Shown: positions 8,010-15,206 of the stretch, in pieces
Numbering within the stretch: the stretch's first letter is position 1
Layout of the letters: the number at the start of each line of letters is the position of its first letter
Notes under the pieces: generated by a model
Database searches by the model: none
The model's input: the letters and a program-made list of their open reading frames with translations, nothing else
Told to the model about the DNA's origin: nothing
Made by a program: the position numbers and the translations under genes
Assembly: GCA_038211455.1 (NCBI GenBank)
Contig: JBBQVP010000003.1
Location: 1-64,000 of the forward strand
Direction of reading: 5' to 3'
Source of the DNA: SZAS-79 sp038211455
GTDB lineage: Bacteria; Pseudomonadota; Gammaproteobacteria; Burkholderiales; SG8-39
DNA: 64,000 nucleotides

Positions 8010-9996
8010 CACTAAGTCGCTGCTCCCAATCGTCCGCCCGGTGTATCCGGAGCAGGCAGACGCGCCCCCGGACAACTGGCTCGACGAAATTGGAGAGCGG
8101 TTTGTTGGGGCGATGACGCGCTCTGTGAGCGCGTGGCGAATCGGTCGGATCGATATTGTCGCGTCGGTACGCACGCATGAAAAGCTGTTGGTCGGACTTG
8201 ATCAGGACGCTCTCAGGGAGCGTGCACGCGATCTGGGAAAGTTGCTCCGGCGCGACGGGTTTCGCCCGGATCTAGTCGCGCAAACGTTCGCCGTGATTTC
8301 TTCGCTCGCCGAATTGACGCTCCGCATGCGTCCCTTCGATGTCCAACTGCGCGGTGGCTGGATACTCGTGAACGGCATGGTTGCCGAAATGGAGACTGGC
8401 GAAGGAAAGACGCTCACTGCAACATTGCCTGCTTGCACTGCGGCTCTCGCGGGCGTGCCGGTACACGTGATCACCGTCAACGATTACCTGGTGACGCGTG
8501 ATTCGGAGCTGATGACGCCTCTTTACGAGGCGCTGGGGCTTAGCGTCGGCGCCGTAACTGAAACGCAGAACCCGGAGCAGCGGAAGCAGGCGTACACGCG
8601 AAACATCACCTATGGAACCAACAAGGTGATTGTATTCGATTATTTACGCGATCGAATTACCCTGGCCTCTCAGAACAGCTCGATCAGATTACGAATGGAA
8701 AGTCTGGCCGGCCGAGGGTCACGGGTCCATCGCTTGCTCCTCAGGGGATTGTGTTTTGCGATCGTTGACGAGGCGGACAGCGTACTAATCGATGAAGCGC
8801 GAACGCCCCTGATCATTTCCGCGCCATCCGAGTCCGGTGATGAGGAGCTCGTCGCACGGCAGGGAATCGAAATTGCGGAAACGCTAATCCGGAACGAGGA
8901 CTATGCGATCCTCGGTAGCGAGAGGACGGCGGTACTTACGCAAGAGGGTCGCCGCCACCTGGATGAAATCTGCGAGAAATACGGAGGCGTCTGGGCCGGG
9001 TTGATGCGCCGCGAGGAGCTCGTTACACAGGCATTGGTCGCGTTGTACATCTTTTCCCGTGACGATCACTATCTCGTTCGAGACGGCAAGATCCAGATCA
9101 TCGATGAGTATACGGGAAGGGTGATGGCCGACCGCTCTTGGGAGCGCGGGATGCATCAACTGATCGAGGTGAAGGAGGGGTGTGAAGTGACTGCGCAGAA
9201 GGAGCCGCTGGCGCGTATTAGTTACCAGCGTTTTTTTCGGCGCTACCTCCATCTTTCCGGAATGACCGGAACCGCGAAGGAAGTCGCTTCGGAGCTGGGC
9301 GCGGTTTACGGACTGTCTGTAGTTCGCATTCCGACGAATCGGCCGAGCAAGCGAAAGGTACTGCCCGAACGGGTTTTTGTAACCGAAGCCGAAAAGTGGG
9401 CATCGATTTCCGATCGTGTTCGAGAGATACACGCGCTTGGTCGTCCCATACTTCTTGGAACTCGTTCGGTCGCAGAGTCAGAACTGGCGAGCAACGTGCT
9501 AAACGATTTGCGGGTGGAGCATCAGGTTTTAAACGCAAAACAGGACGGAGAAGAGGCCGCAATCATTGCGTTGGCCGGAAAACGTGGCCAGATTACTGTT
9601 GCAACTAACATGGCCGGGCGTGGGACTGACATCAAACTGGATGAAGGTGTCGCCGACGTCGGGGGCCTGCACGTGATCCTTTCGGAACGCCACGATTCCA
9701 AGCGAATAGACAGGCAGCTCGCCGGCCGCTGTGCGCGGCAGGGTGATCCGGGATATTTTGAGTCGATTCTTTCAGTCGAAGGTTCGCTGAAATCTCTCGC
9801 AGGGGATTCTTTCCGGGCATTTTTTGGCCGATTGATATCTGGTTTTGGGCCCGGATGGGTCGCTATACTTGGATCCTTTGTGATTCGGCAGGCGCAGAAG
9901 CGAGCAGAGCGTGCCCATACAAGGACACGCAAGGCGCTTCTCAAGCTGGACCAACAAATGGCGAAGGCGCTGTCGTTCTCGGGCCGAAATGAATGA
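8002..9996 (+). CDS. Truncated SecA-like preprotein translocase ATPase
   Basis: ATG 8002 overlaps the previous gene by 8 bp (664 residues; canonical SecA is about 850-900). Motor motifs are intact: Walker A METGEGKT (130-137), YGTN..VFDYLRDR (204-218), VDEADSVLIDEARTPLIIS (255-273), a preprotein-crosslinking-like segment (~275-415), SGMTGTA (419-425), PTNRP (444-448), NMAGRGTDI (536-544) and the arginine-finger region RQLAGRCARQGDPG (571-584). After that only one basic helix (about 625-664) remains, matching the start of the helical scaffold. The helical wing, two-helix finger and C-terminal zinc/SecB-binding tail are absent. It is therefore an accessory SecA paralogue, probably dedicated to this cluster and not the housekeeping SecA. 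It could also be a non-translocating ATPase that cooperates with the adjacent membrane proteins. Confidence 0.9.
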   Translation: MFDTKSLLPIVRPVYPEQADAPPDNWLDEIGERFVGAMTRSVSAWRIGRIDIVASVRTHEKLLVGLDQDALRERARDLGKLLRRDGFRPDLVAQTFAVISSLAELTLRMRPFDVQLRGGWILVNGMVAEMETGEGKTLTATLPACTAALAGVPVHVITVNDYLVTRDSELMTPLYEALGLSVGAVTETQNPEQRKQAYTRNITYGTNKVIVFDYLRDRITLASQNSSIRLRMESLAGRGSRVHRLLLRGLCFAIVDEADSVLIDEARTPLIISAPSESGDEELVARQGIEIAETLIRNEDYAILGSERTAVLTQEGRRHLDEICEKYGGVWAGLMRREELVTQALVALYIFSRDDHYLVRDGKIQIIDEYTGRVMADRSWERGMHQLIEVKEGCEVTAQKEPLARISYQRFFRRYLHLSGMTGTAKEVASELGAVYGLSVVRIPTNRPSKRKVLPERVFVTEAEKWASISDRVREIHALGRPILLGTRSVAESELASNVLNDLRVEHQVLNAKQDGEEAAIIALAGKRGQITVATNMAGRGTDIKLDEGVADVGGLHVILSERHDSKRIDRQLAGRCARQGDPGYFESILSVEGSLKSLAGDSFRAFFGRLISGFGPGWVAILGSFVIRQAQKRAERAHTRTRKALLKLDQQMAKALSFSGRNE

Positions 9997-10033
9997 TCGC
10001 CACCTTGTATCGCAGCACAATTTGGAAGAACGC

Positions 10034-10852
10034 ATGAAATACCTTGTCTGGGTGTTAACGCTCGTAGCTGCACTGGGCGCCCATTTTCAGGCGCACGCGC
10101 AGAACCCTGTGCGGCAAGGCGACGCTATCTCTGAGCCGCGCAGAGTATTGCGGGCACCGCTCCCGAGCGCTTCCGAGGCTAAGTCGTCGCGAAACGCTTG
10201 GGACTGTCTGCTGGAGCCCCACTTGGTGGTAAGCGTGGGGAGCCCGATCGATGGGGTAATTCAGGAGGTGTTGGTTGATCGCGGCGACGAGGTGCGCAAA
10301 GGCCAGGTCGTGGCACGACTGCAGTCGGGTGTGGAGTCGGCGGCCGTGGAACTGACCAAGGCACATATTGAGTTCGGGAAACGGAAGGTAGAACGCAACG
10401 AGGTGCTGTATCAAAAGCAGCTGATTTCCGCGCAGGACAAGGACGATATGGAGACCGAAGTTCGCCTGCGGGAACAGGAACTGAAGCGAGACCTCGAAAA
10501 TTTGAAACTTCGCACTATTGTCAGTCCGCTGGACGGAATAGTCGTAGAACGACGTCTCACGAAAGGTGATCTGGTCCGGGCCGACAGGTCGGTGGTGCTG
10601 CGACTTGCGAAGATCGATCCGCTGAATGTGGAGGTCATCGCGCCCAGCGAATCCTACGGGGCAGCGCGCATCGGGATGTCCGGCACCGTCAGCCTGCAGC
10701 CACTGCTCCCCGGTTCCTACAAAGCTACGGTTGTCACGGTCGACAAACTCATCGATGCGGCGAGCGGGACCTTCGGGATTCGGCTGCAAATGCCGAATCC
10801 CGGAAACAAGATTCCCGCTGGGCTGAAATGTAGTGTCCGGCTGAATAAATAA
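10034..10852 (+). CDS. Periplasmic HlyD/RND-type adaptor with signal peptide
   Basis: ATG 10034 has GGAAG just upstream and gives a classic signal peptide (MKYLVWVLTLVAALGAHFQA, cleavage after AHA), 272 residues. An in-frame ATG at 9989 overlapping the SecA-like stop would destroy that signal. Lipoyl half motifs (VGSPIDGVIQEV; IVSPLDGIVVERR) flank a coiled-coil hairpin (~residues 105-155), followed by a beta-barrel domain with LAKIDPLNVEV. It is short for the family and has no membrane anchor, so it should sit in the periplasm. It probably completes a conduit with the two membrane HlyD-like proteins upstream. No outer-membrane channel is encoded here. Confidence 0.8.
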   Translation: MKYLVWVLTLVAALGAHFQAHAQNPVRQGDAISEPRRVLRAPLPSASEAKSSRNAWDCLLEPHLVVSVGSPIDGVIQEVLVDRGDEVRKGQVVARLQSGVESAAVELTKAHIEFGKRKVERNEVLYQKQLISAQDKDDMETEVRLREQELKRDLENLKLRTIVSPLDGIVVERRLTKGDLVRADRSVVLRLAKIDPLNVEVIAPSESYGAARIGMSGTVSLQPLLPGSYKATVVTVDKLIDAASGTFGIRLQMPNPGNKIPAGLKCSVRLNK

Positions 10853-10911
10853 GCCGTCGCTGGTCGCGGTCGGGGCCGCTGGCTCGCAAGCAGGGGCCTT
10901 TGGTGAGCCTC

Positions 10912-10953
10912 TTGACCGGCGTCAATGAGGCGCGCGACTCGAGCGACCATAGT
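10912..10953 (+). promoter_or_regulatory. FNR-type operator and promoter upstream of fhs
   Basis: The palindrome TTGAC-CGGC-GTCAA at 10912-10925 fits the Crp/Fnr half-site TTGA(C/T). A -10-like CATAGT lies at 10948-10953, exactly 36 bp (start to start) downstream, as in a class II FNR promoter with the box centred near -41.5. The same spacing recurs before tctC and oxc in this window. Confidence 0.65.
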
Positions 10954-10990
10954 GCTCCCCACTGATAAAAATCCAAGCAGGGGACCTTCC

Positions 10991-12661
10991 ATGCCTTCCG
11001 ATATCGATATCGCACAAAAAGCCACGCTGCAGCGCATCGCAAAAGTTGCCCAGGACAAACTCGGGATTGCCGAGGAACACCTGGAACCGTATGGCCATAC
11101 GAAGGCGAAAGTTTCGTTCGAGTACCTGGAGACGCTGAAGGGCCGCAAGGACGGCAAGCTGATCCTGGTCACTGCGATCAGCCCCACCCCGGCGGGCGAA
11201 GGCAAGACCACGACCACCGTGGGCCTGGGCGACGCGCTTAACTACATCGGCAAGAAGGCCGTGATCTGCCTGCGCGAGCCCTCGCTCGGGCCGGTGTTCG
11301 GCGTGAAGGGCGGGGCGGCGGGCGGCGGCTACGCGCAGGTGGTCCCGATGGAGGATATCAACCTGCATTTCACCGGTGATTTCGGCGCGATCCAGCTGGC
11401 CAACAACCTGCTCGCTGCGCTGATTGACAACCATATCAGCCATGGCAACGAACTGGGTATCGATGTCCGCCGGATCCAGTGGAAGCGGGTCCTGGACATG
11501 AACGACCGCGCGCTGCGAGACATCGTGGTGGCGCTGGGCGGGACGGCCAACGGCTATCCTCGCGAGGACGGCTTCGAAATCGTCGTCGCCTCCGAGGTCT
11601 TGGCTATCTTCTGCCTCGCGACATCGATCGAGGATCTTAAGAAGCGACTCGGCAACATCGTCATCGGATATACGCGTGACCAGAAGCCGGTTTGCGCGCG
11701 CGACCTGAGCGCCCATGGCGCGATGACCGTCCTGCTGAAGGACGCGCTCAAGCCCAACTTGGTGCAGACTCTGGAGAACAACCCCGCGTTCATCCACGGC
11801 GGCCCGTTCGCGAATATCGCCCACGGCTGCAATTCGGTGATCGCGACGCAGGCGGCGCTCAAGCTCGCCGACTACGTGGTTACGGAGGCCGGTTTTGGCG
11901 CAGACCTTGGCGCGGAGAAGTTCGTCGACATCAAGTGCCGGAAGTCCGGATTGCGGCCATCGGCGGCTGTCATCGTGGCCACCGTGCGCGCCATGAAGTA
12001 CCACGGCGGCGCTGACCTGAAGACCATCACCACCGAGAACGTGGATGCGCTTGCCAAGGGCATCGTGAACCTCGAGCGGCACGTCGAGAACGTGCAGAAG
12101 CACTACGGCATCCCATGCGTCGTGTCGATCAACAAGTTCGACGCTGACACCAAGGCCGAACTCGACCTCCTGTACGAGCGCATGAAAAAGCTGGGCGTGC
12201 CAGTCGTGCTGGCATCGCACTGGGCTGAGGGCGGCAAGGGTGCGGCCGAACTGGCAAACATGGTCGTCGAACTGTGCGAGCAGAAATCAAACTTCCAGTT
12301 CGTGTACGAAGAGCAGGACACGCTCTGGGAAAAGGTCAACAAGATCGCGAAGAAGATCTACCGCGCTTCCGAGGTCACGGCGGACACCAAGGTCCGCAAC
12401 CAGATCAAGAAGTTGCAGGAGGACGGGTACGGCCACTACCCCGTCTGCGTGGCCAAGACCCAGTCCTCGTTCTCCACGGACGCCTCGCTGCGCGGCGCGC
12501 CCGTCGACCACGTGGTCAATGTGCGCGAAGTCCGCCTCGCGGCTGGTGCGGAGTTCGTCGTAATGGTCTGCGGCGACATCATGACGATGCCCGGCCTGCC
12601 CAAGGTGCCCTCGGCCAACAAGATCGACTTCGTGGACGGAAAGGTCGTCGGCCTGTTCTGA
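10991..12661 (+). CDS. fhs: Formate--tetrahydrofolate ligase
   Basis: Makes 10-formyl-THF from formate, ATP and THF in the cytoplasm, feeding C1 units to biosynthesis. ATG 10991 is preceded by AGGGGA; the product is 556 residues, the usual family length. The P-loop TPAGEGKT (66-73) and the family motif EPSLGPVFGVKGGAAGGGYAQV region (98-119) are present, and the protein ends with the typical PGLPKVPSANKIDF run. The open frame reaches upstream to 10925, but that part has no family similarity and lies within the promoter region. An FNR-type box ~66 bp upstream matches those of tctC and oxc. Formate released by oxalate breakdown downstream could be captured here. Confidence 0.96.
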   Translation: MPSDIDIAQKATLQRIAKVAQDKLGIAEEHLEPYGHTKAKVSFEYLETLKGRKDGKLILVTAISPTPAGEGKTTTTVGLGDALNYIGKKAVICLREPSLGPVFGVKGGAAGGGYAQVVPMEDINLHFTGDFGAIQLANNLLAALIDNHISHGNELGIDVRRIQWKRVLDMNDRALRDIVVALGGTANGYPREDGFEIVVASEVLAIFCLATSIEDLKKRLGNIVIGYTRDQKPVCARDLSAHGAMTVLLKDALKPNLVQTLENNPAFIHGGPFANIAHGCNSVIATQAALKLADYVVTEAGFGADLGAEKFVDIKCRKSGLRPSAAVIVATVRAMKYHGGADLKTITTENVDALAKGIVNLERHVENVQKHYGIPCVVSINKFDADTKAELDLLYERMKKLGVPVVLASHWAEGGKGAAELANMVVELCEQKSNFQFVYEEQDTLWEKVNKIAKKIYRASEVTADTKVRNQIKKLQEDGYGHYPVCVAKTQSSFSTDASLRGAPVDHVVNVREVRLAAGAEFVVMVCGDIMTMPGLPKVPSANKIDFVDGKVVGLF

Positions 12662-12704
12662 CACCCGGTAAAATTCGCGCACCTCGAAGCGGGAGTTTGC
12701 ACAG

Positions 12705-13451
12705 ATGCTCGAAATGCTCGGCTCGTACGATTTCTGGCTGGGACTGGCCAAGATCATTGGCGTTAACATCGTGCTTTCCGGTGACAACGCGGTCGTGATC
12801 GCGCTTGCGGCGCGGTCGCTGCCGGCACGCCAGCAGAAGCTGGCGATATTCTGGGGTTCGGGGGCGGCGATCGTGATGCGGATCGTGCTCACGCTGTTCG
12901 CCGTGCAGCTCCTGGGGCTGCCCTGGCTGAAGCTTGTCGGCAGCCTGCTCCTCTTCTGGATCGGGGTGAAGCTGCTGGTCGAGGACGACGGTGGCGACGA
13001 CATCGAGTCCAGCGATAACCTGATTGCCGCGATCAAGACGATCCTGATCGCCGATCTGGTGATGAGCCTCGACAATGTCATCGCGGTGGCCGCGGCTGCG
13101 GCAGGAAACATGACCCTGCTGGTCCTCGGGCTCGCGATTTCCATCCCGATGGTGATCTTCGGTGCGACGCTGCTGCTCAAGCTCATGGAGCGCTTCCCGG
13201 TGATCATCACCGTCGGCGCCGCGCTGATCGGCATGGTGGCGGGGGAAATGCTGGTTACAGACATCGCGCTGAAAGACTGGCAGAGCGCTGCCGGAATCGC
13301 GTTCGATGCAGCCGGAAAGCCGCATATCGGCGGGTTATCGCTGGAACTGCTTGCGGGGGCGCTGGGCGCGGCTTTCGTCGTGGCTTACGGCACCTGGCTT
13401 GCGAGGCGGGCTGAGGCAGGGCGGGCGGTAGGGGATGCCGGCAAAGGATGA
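12705..13451 (+). CDS. TerC/YjbE-family integral membrane protein
   Basis: The product has 248 residues and about seven hydrophobic segments. It carries two paired acidic motifs typical of TerC-like transporters: LSGDNAVVIALAARSL near residue 25 and DLVMSLDNVIAVAAAAAG near 112. Family members are linked to metal ion (often manganese) export or tellurite resistance. GGGAG upstream of ATG serves as ribosome binding site. It lies 43 bp after fhs and may be co-transcribed with it, although no functional link is obvious. The C-terminal ~25 residues are charged and probably cytoplasmic. Confidence 0.88.
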   Translation: MLEMLGSYDFWLGLAKIIGVNIVLSGDNAVVIALAARSLPARQQKLAIFWGSGAAIVMRIVLTLFAVQLLGLPWLKLVGSLLLFWIGVKLLVEDDGGDDIESSDNLIAAIKTILIADLVMSLDNVIAVAAAAAGNMTLLVLGLAISIPMVIFGATLLLKLMERFPVIITVGAALIGMVAGEMLVTDIALKDWQSAAGIAFDAAGKPHIGGLSLELLAGALGAAFVVAYGTWLARRAEAGRAVGDAGKG

Positions 13452-13471
13452 ACTACGCAATGCGGTTTTTG

Positions 13472-13513
13472 TTGATAGCAATCAAGTGAGATACTCGGGA
13501 GCGTAAGCACAAT
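13472..13513 (+). promoter_or_regulatory. FNR-consensus operator and promoter upstream of tctCBA
   Basis: TTGAT-AGCA-ATCAA at 13472-13485 is a perfect match to the FNR consensus TTGATNNNNATCAA. A -10-like CACAAT lies at 13508-13513, again 36 bp from box start to hexamer start. The predicted transcript starts near 13520, about 100 nt before tctC. Confidence 0.7.
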
Positions 13514-13562
13514 TCGGGGAACGATCAACGCGGCAGGACCACACACAGACGGTTCGCCGCAC

Positions 13563-13593
13563 GACGCGTACGGACAGCTCAGGACGCGTACGG
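13563..13593 (+). repeat. 11-bp direct repeat in the tctC leader
   Basis: GACGCGTACGG occurs at 13563-13573 and again at 13583-13593, 20 bp apart (two helical turns). Phased direct repeats of this kind are typical of response-regulator binding sites. Here the pair would lie downstream of the predicted start site, which would favour a repressor or RNA-level role. Confidence 0.5.
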
Positions 13594-13621
13594 GGCAGTT
13601 TCATAAAAAGGAGGCAGGAAA

Positions 13622-14641
13622 ATGACACAGAAATTCAGCAAAGGGCTGTGCGCCGGGCTTGCGGCGGTCGCCATGGCGGGATTGCCGCTCGCCAGCTACG
13701 CAGCATGGGAGCCAACCAAGACGGTGGAGTTCATCGTGCCGGCAGGTACTGGCGGCGGCGCCGACCAGATGGCGCGCGTAATCCAGTCAATCATCGCCAA
13801 GCACGGACTGGTCAAGACCTCGATGGTTGTCGTCAACAAGGGCGGGGGTGCGGGGTCCGAGGGGTTTCTGGATGTCAAGGGTGCCGCTGGCGACCCGCAC
13901 AAGATCATCATCACGCTCTCGAATCTATTCACGACGCCGCTCGCGCAAGGCACGCCGTTCAACTGGCGTGACCTGACTCCGGTGCAGATGATGGCGCTGG
14001 ACCAGTTCGTTCTGTGGGTGAATGCCTCAAAGCCCTACAAGACGTCCAAAGAGTACATCGACGCCGTCAAGAAGGCGGGACCGAACAAATTCAAGATGGC
14101 GGGAACAGGCGCCAAGCAGGAAGACCAGATCATCACCGCCGCAATCGAGCAGGCGACCGGCACGAAATTCATTTATATCCCGTTCCGCGGCGGCGGCGAC
14201 GTCGCCGTGCAGCTGGTCGGCAACCACGTTGATTCGACAGTCAACAATCCGATCGAAGCCGTGGCGCAGTGGCGAGCCGGCAAGCTCAGGGCGCTGTGCG
14301 TTTTCGACCCCAAGCGCATGCCGTACAAGACTAAGGTCAGCGAAACAATGGCCTGGTCCGACATCCCGACCTGCAAGGAACAGGGCCTTGACGTCGATTA
14401 CCTCATGTTGCGCGGGATCTTCATGGCCGGTGGCGTCACGCCCGAGCAGGTGCAGTACTACGTCGATGTATTGAAGAAAGTGCGCGAGACGCCGGAATGG
14501 AAGGACTTCATGGAGAAGGGCGCGTTCAACCAGACCGCTCTTTCCGGGAAAGACTTTGCTGATTGGGTGGCAAAAGAGGAGGCGCGCCACATCGGCCTCA
14601 TGAAGAAGGCAGGATTCATGGCCGCACCTGCAGCAAAATAA
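13622..14641 (+). CDS. tctC: Tripartite tricarboxylate transporter substrate-binding protein (TctC/Bug family)
   Basis: Periplasmic carboxylate-binding component of a secondary transporter. A strong AAGGAGG ribosome site precedes ATG. The 339 residues begin with a signal peptide cleaved after ASYA (~residue 27). The Bug-family N-terminal motif FIVPAGTGGGADQMAR follows, and the PFRGGGDVAVQLVGNHVD loop near residue 188 is the usual ligand-proximal segment. It is followed by tctB and tctA. The substrate cannot be read from sequence; the neighbouring oxalate genes and the shared FNR-type box make a small dicarboxylate, possibly oxalate, worth testing. Confidence 0.92.
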   Translation: MTQKFSKGLCAGLAAVAMAGLPLASYAAWEPTKTVEFIVPAGTGGGADQMARVIQSIIAKHGLVKTSMVVVNKGGGAGSEGFLDVKGAAGDPHKIIITLSNLFTTPLAQGTPFNWRDLTPVQMMALDQFVLWVNASKPYKTSKEYIDAVKKAGPNKFKMAGTGAKQEDQIITAAIEQATGTKFIYIPFRGGGDVAVQLVGNHVDSTVNNPIEAVAQWRAGKLRALCVFDPKRMPYKTKVSETMAWSDIPTCKEQGLDVDYLMLRGIFMAGGVTPEQVQYYVDVLKKVRETPEWKDFMEKGAFNQTALSGKDFADWVAKEEARHIGLMKKAGFMAAPAAK

Positions 14642-14650
14642 CGGCGAAGA

Positions 14651-14674
14651 GCCGCCGCGCTTTTGCGCGGCGGC
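14651..14674 (+). promoter_or_regulatory. Intercistronic GC hairpin between tctC and tctB
   Basis: A perfect 10-bp stem, GCCGCCGCGC and its complement, encloses a TTTT loop directly after the tctC stop. No T-run follows, so it is not a standard terminator. Such hairpins commonly protect the upstream transcript from 3' decay, giving more binding protein than membrane subunits. Confidence 0.75.
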
Positions 14675-14687
14675 GCAGGGACGAGGC

Positions 14688-15194
14688 ATGAAACAAAAAA
14701 CCAACAGCAACGCCTCCATCGGCACCAAGGGCGTGGAGATCGGCGTTGCGCTGATCGTCCTCGCGCTTGGCGCCCTGGTAATCTACGACAGCGCGCGGCT
14801 GGGAGCGAAGTGGGCCGACGACGGCCCACAGGCGGGCTACTTTCCCTTCTATATCGGCGTGATGCTTTGCGTCGCGAGCGCCGTGAATCTGGTGCGGGCA
14901 CTGTTGTTGAAACCCGCAAAAGCGTCTGTTTTTGTCGAGTACGGGCAACTCAAGCTCGTGATGAAAGTACTGATCCCGACGGCGGTGTATGCGGGCGTGA
15001 TTTCAACGCTGGGCCTGTACCTTGCATCCACCGTGTTCATTGCCTTCTTCATGCGCTGGCTAGGAAGATATCCGTGGTGGAAAGTTGCGCTTGTCAGCAT
15101 TGGAAACAGCGTGTTTTTCTTCCTCGTCTTCGAGATGTGGTTCCGAATCCCGTTGCCCAAGGGACCGCTCGAAGCGGCTCTGGGTCTCAACTAA
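14688..15194 (+). CDS. tctB: Tripartite tricarboxylate transporter small membrane subunit (TctB)
   Basis: The product has 168 residues and four hydrophobic spans (about 20-40, 52-75, 90-125 and 140-158). It has the TctB-like order of a short N-terminus, a first span with IVLALGALVIYDSARLG, and a conserved GPQAGYFPFYIGV region (near 45-57). It lies between tctC and tctA in the standard order. GACGAGGC upstream of ATG gives a modest ribosome site, separated from tctC by a strong hairpin that may lower its expression relative to the binding protein. Confidence 0.9.
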   Translation: MKQKTNSNASIGTKGVEIGVALIVLALGALVIYDSARLGAKWADDGPQAGYFPFYIGVMLCVASAVNLVRALLLKPAKASVFVEYGQLKLVMKVLIPTAVYAGVISTLGLYLASTVFIAFFMRWLGRYPWWKVALVSIGNSVFFFLVFEMWFRIPLPKGPLEAALGLN

Positions 15195-15206
15195 GGGTTG
15201 ACTGGG

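Noticed and set aside
10034..10852. RND multidrug efflux operon
   Set aside because: The HlyD-type genes are not next to an inner-membrane RND pump; context is the SecA-like/M50 cluster.
10922..12220. 432-codon open frame on the minus strand opposite fhs
   Set aside because: High-GC shadow of a strongly conserved gene; no family motifs, no ribosome site, His/Asp/Arg-rich composition typical of antisense frames.
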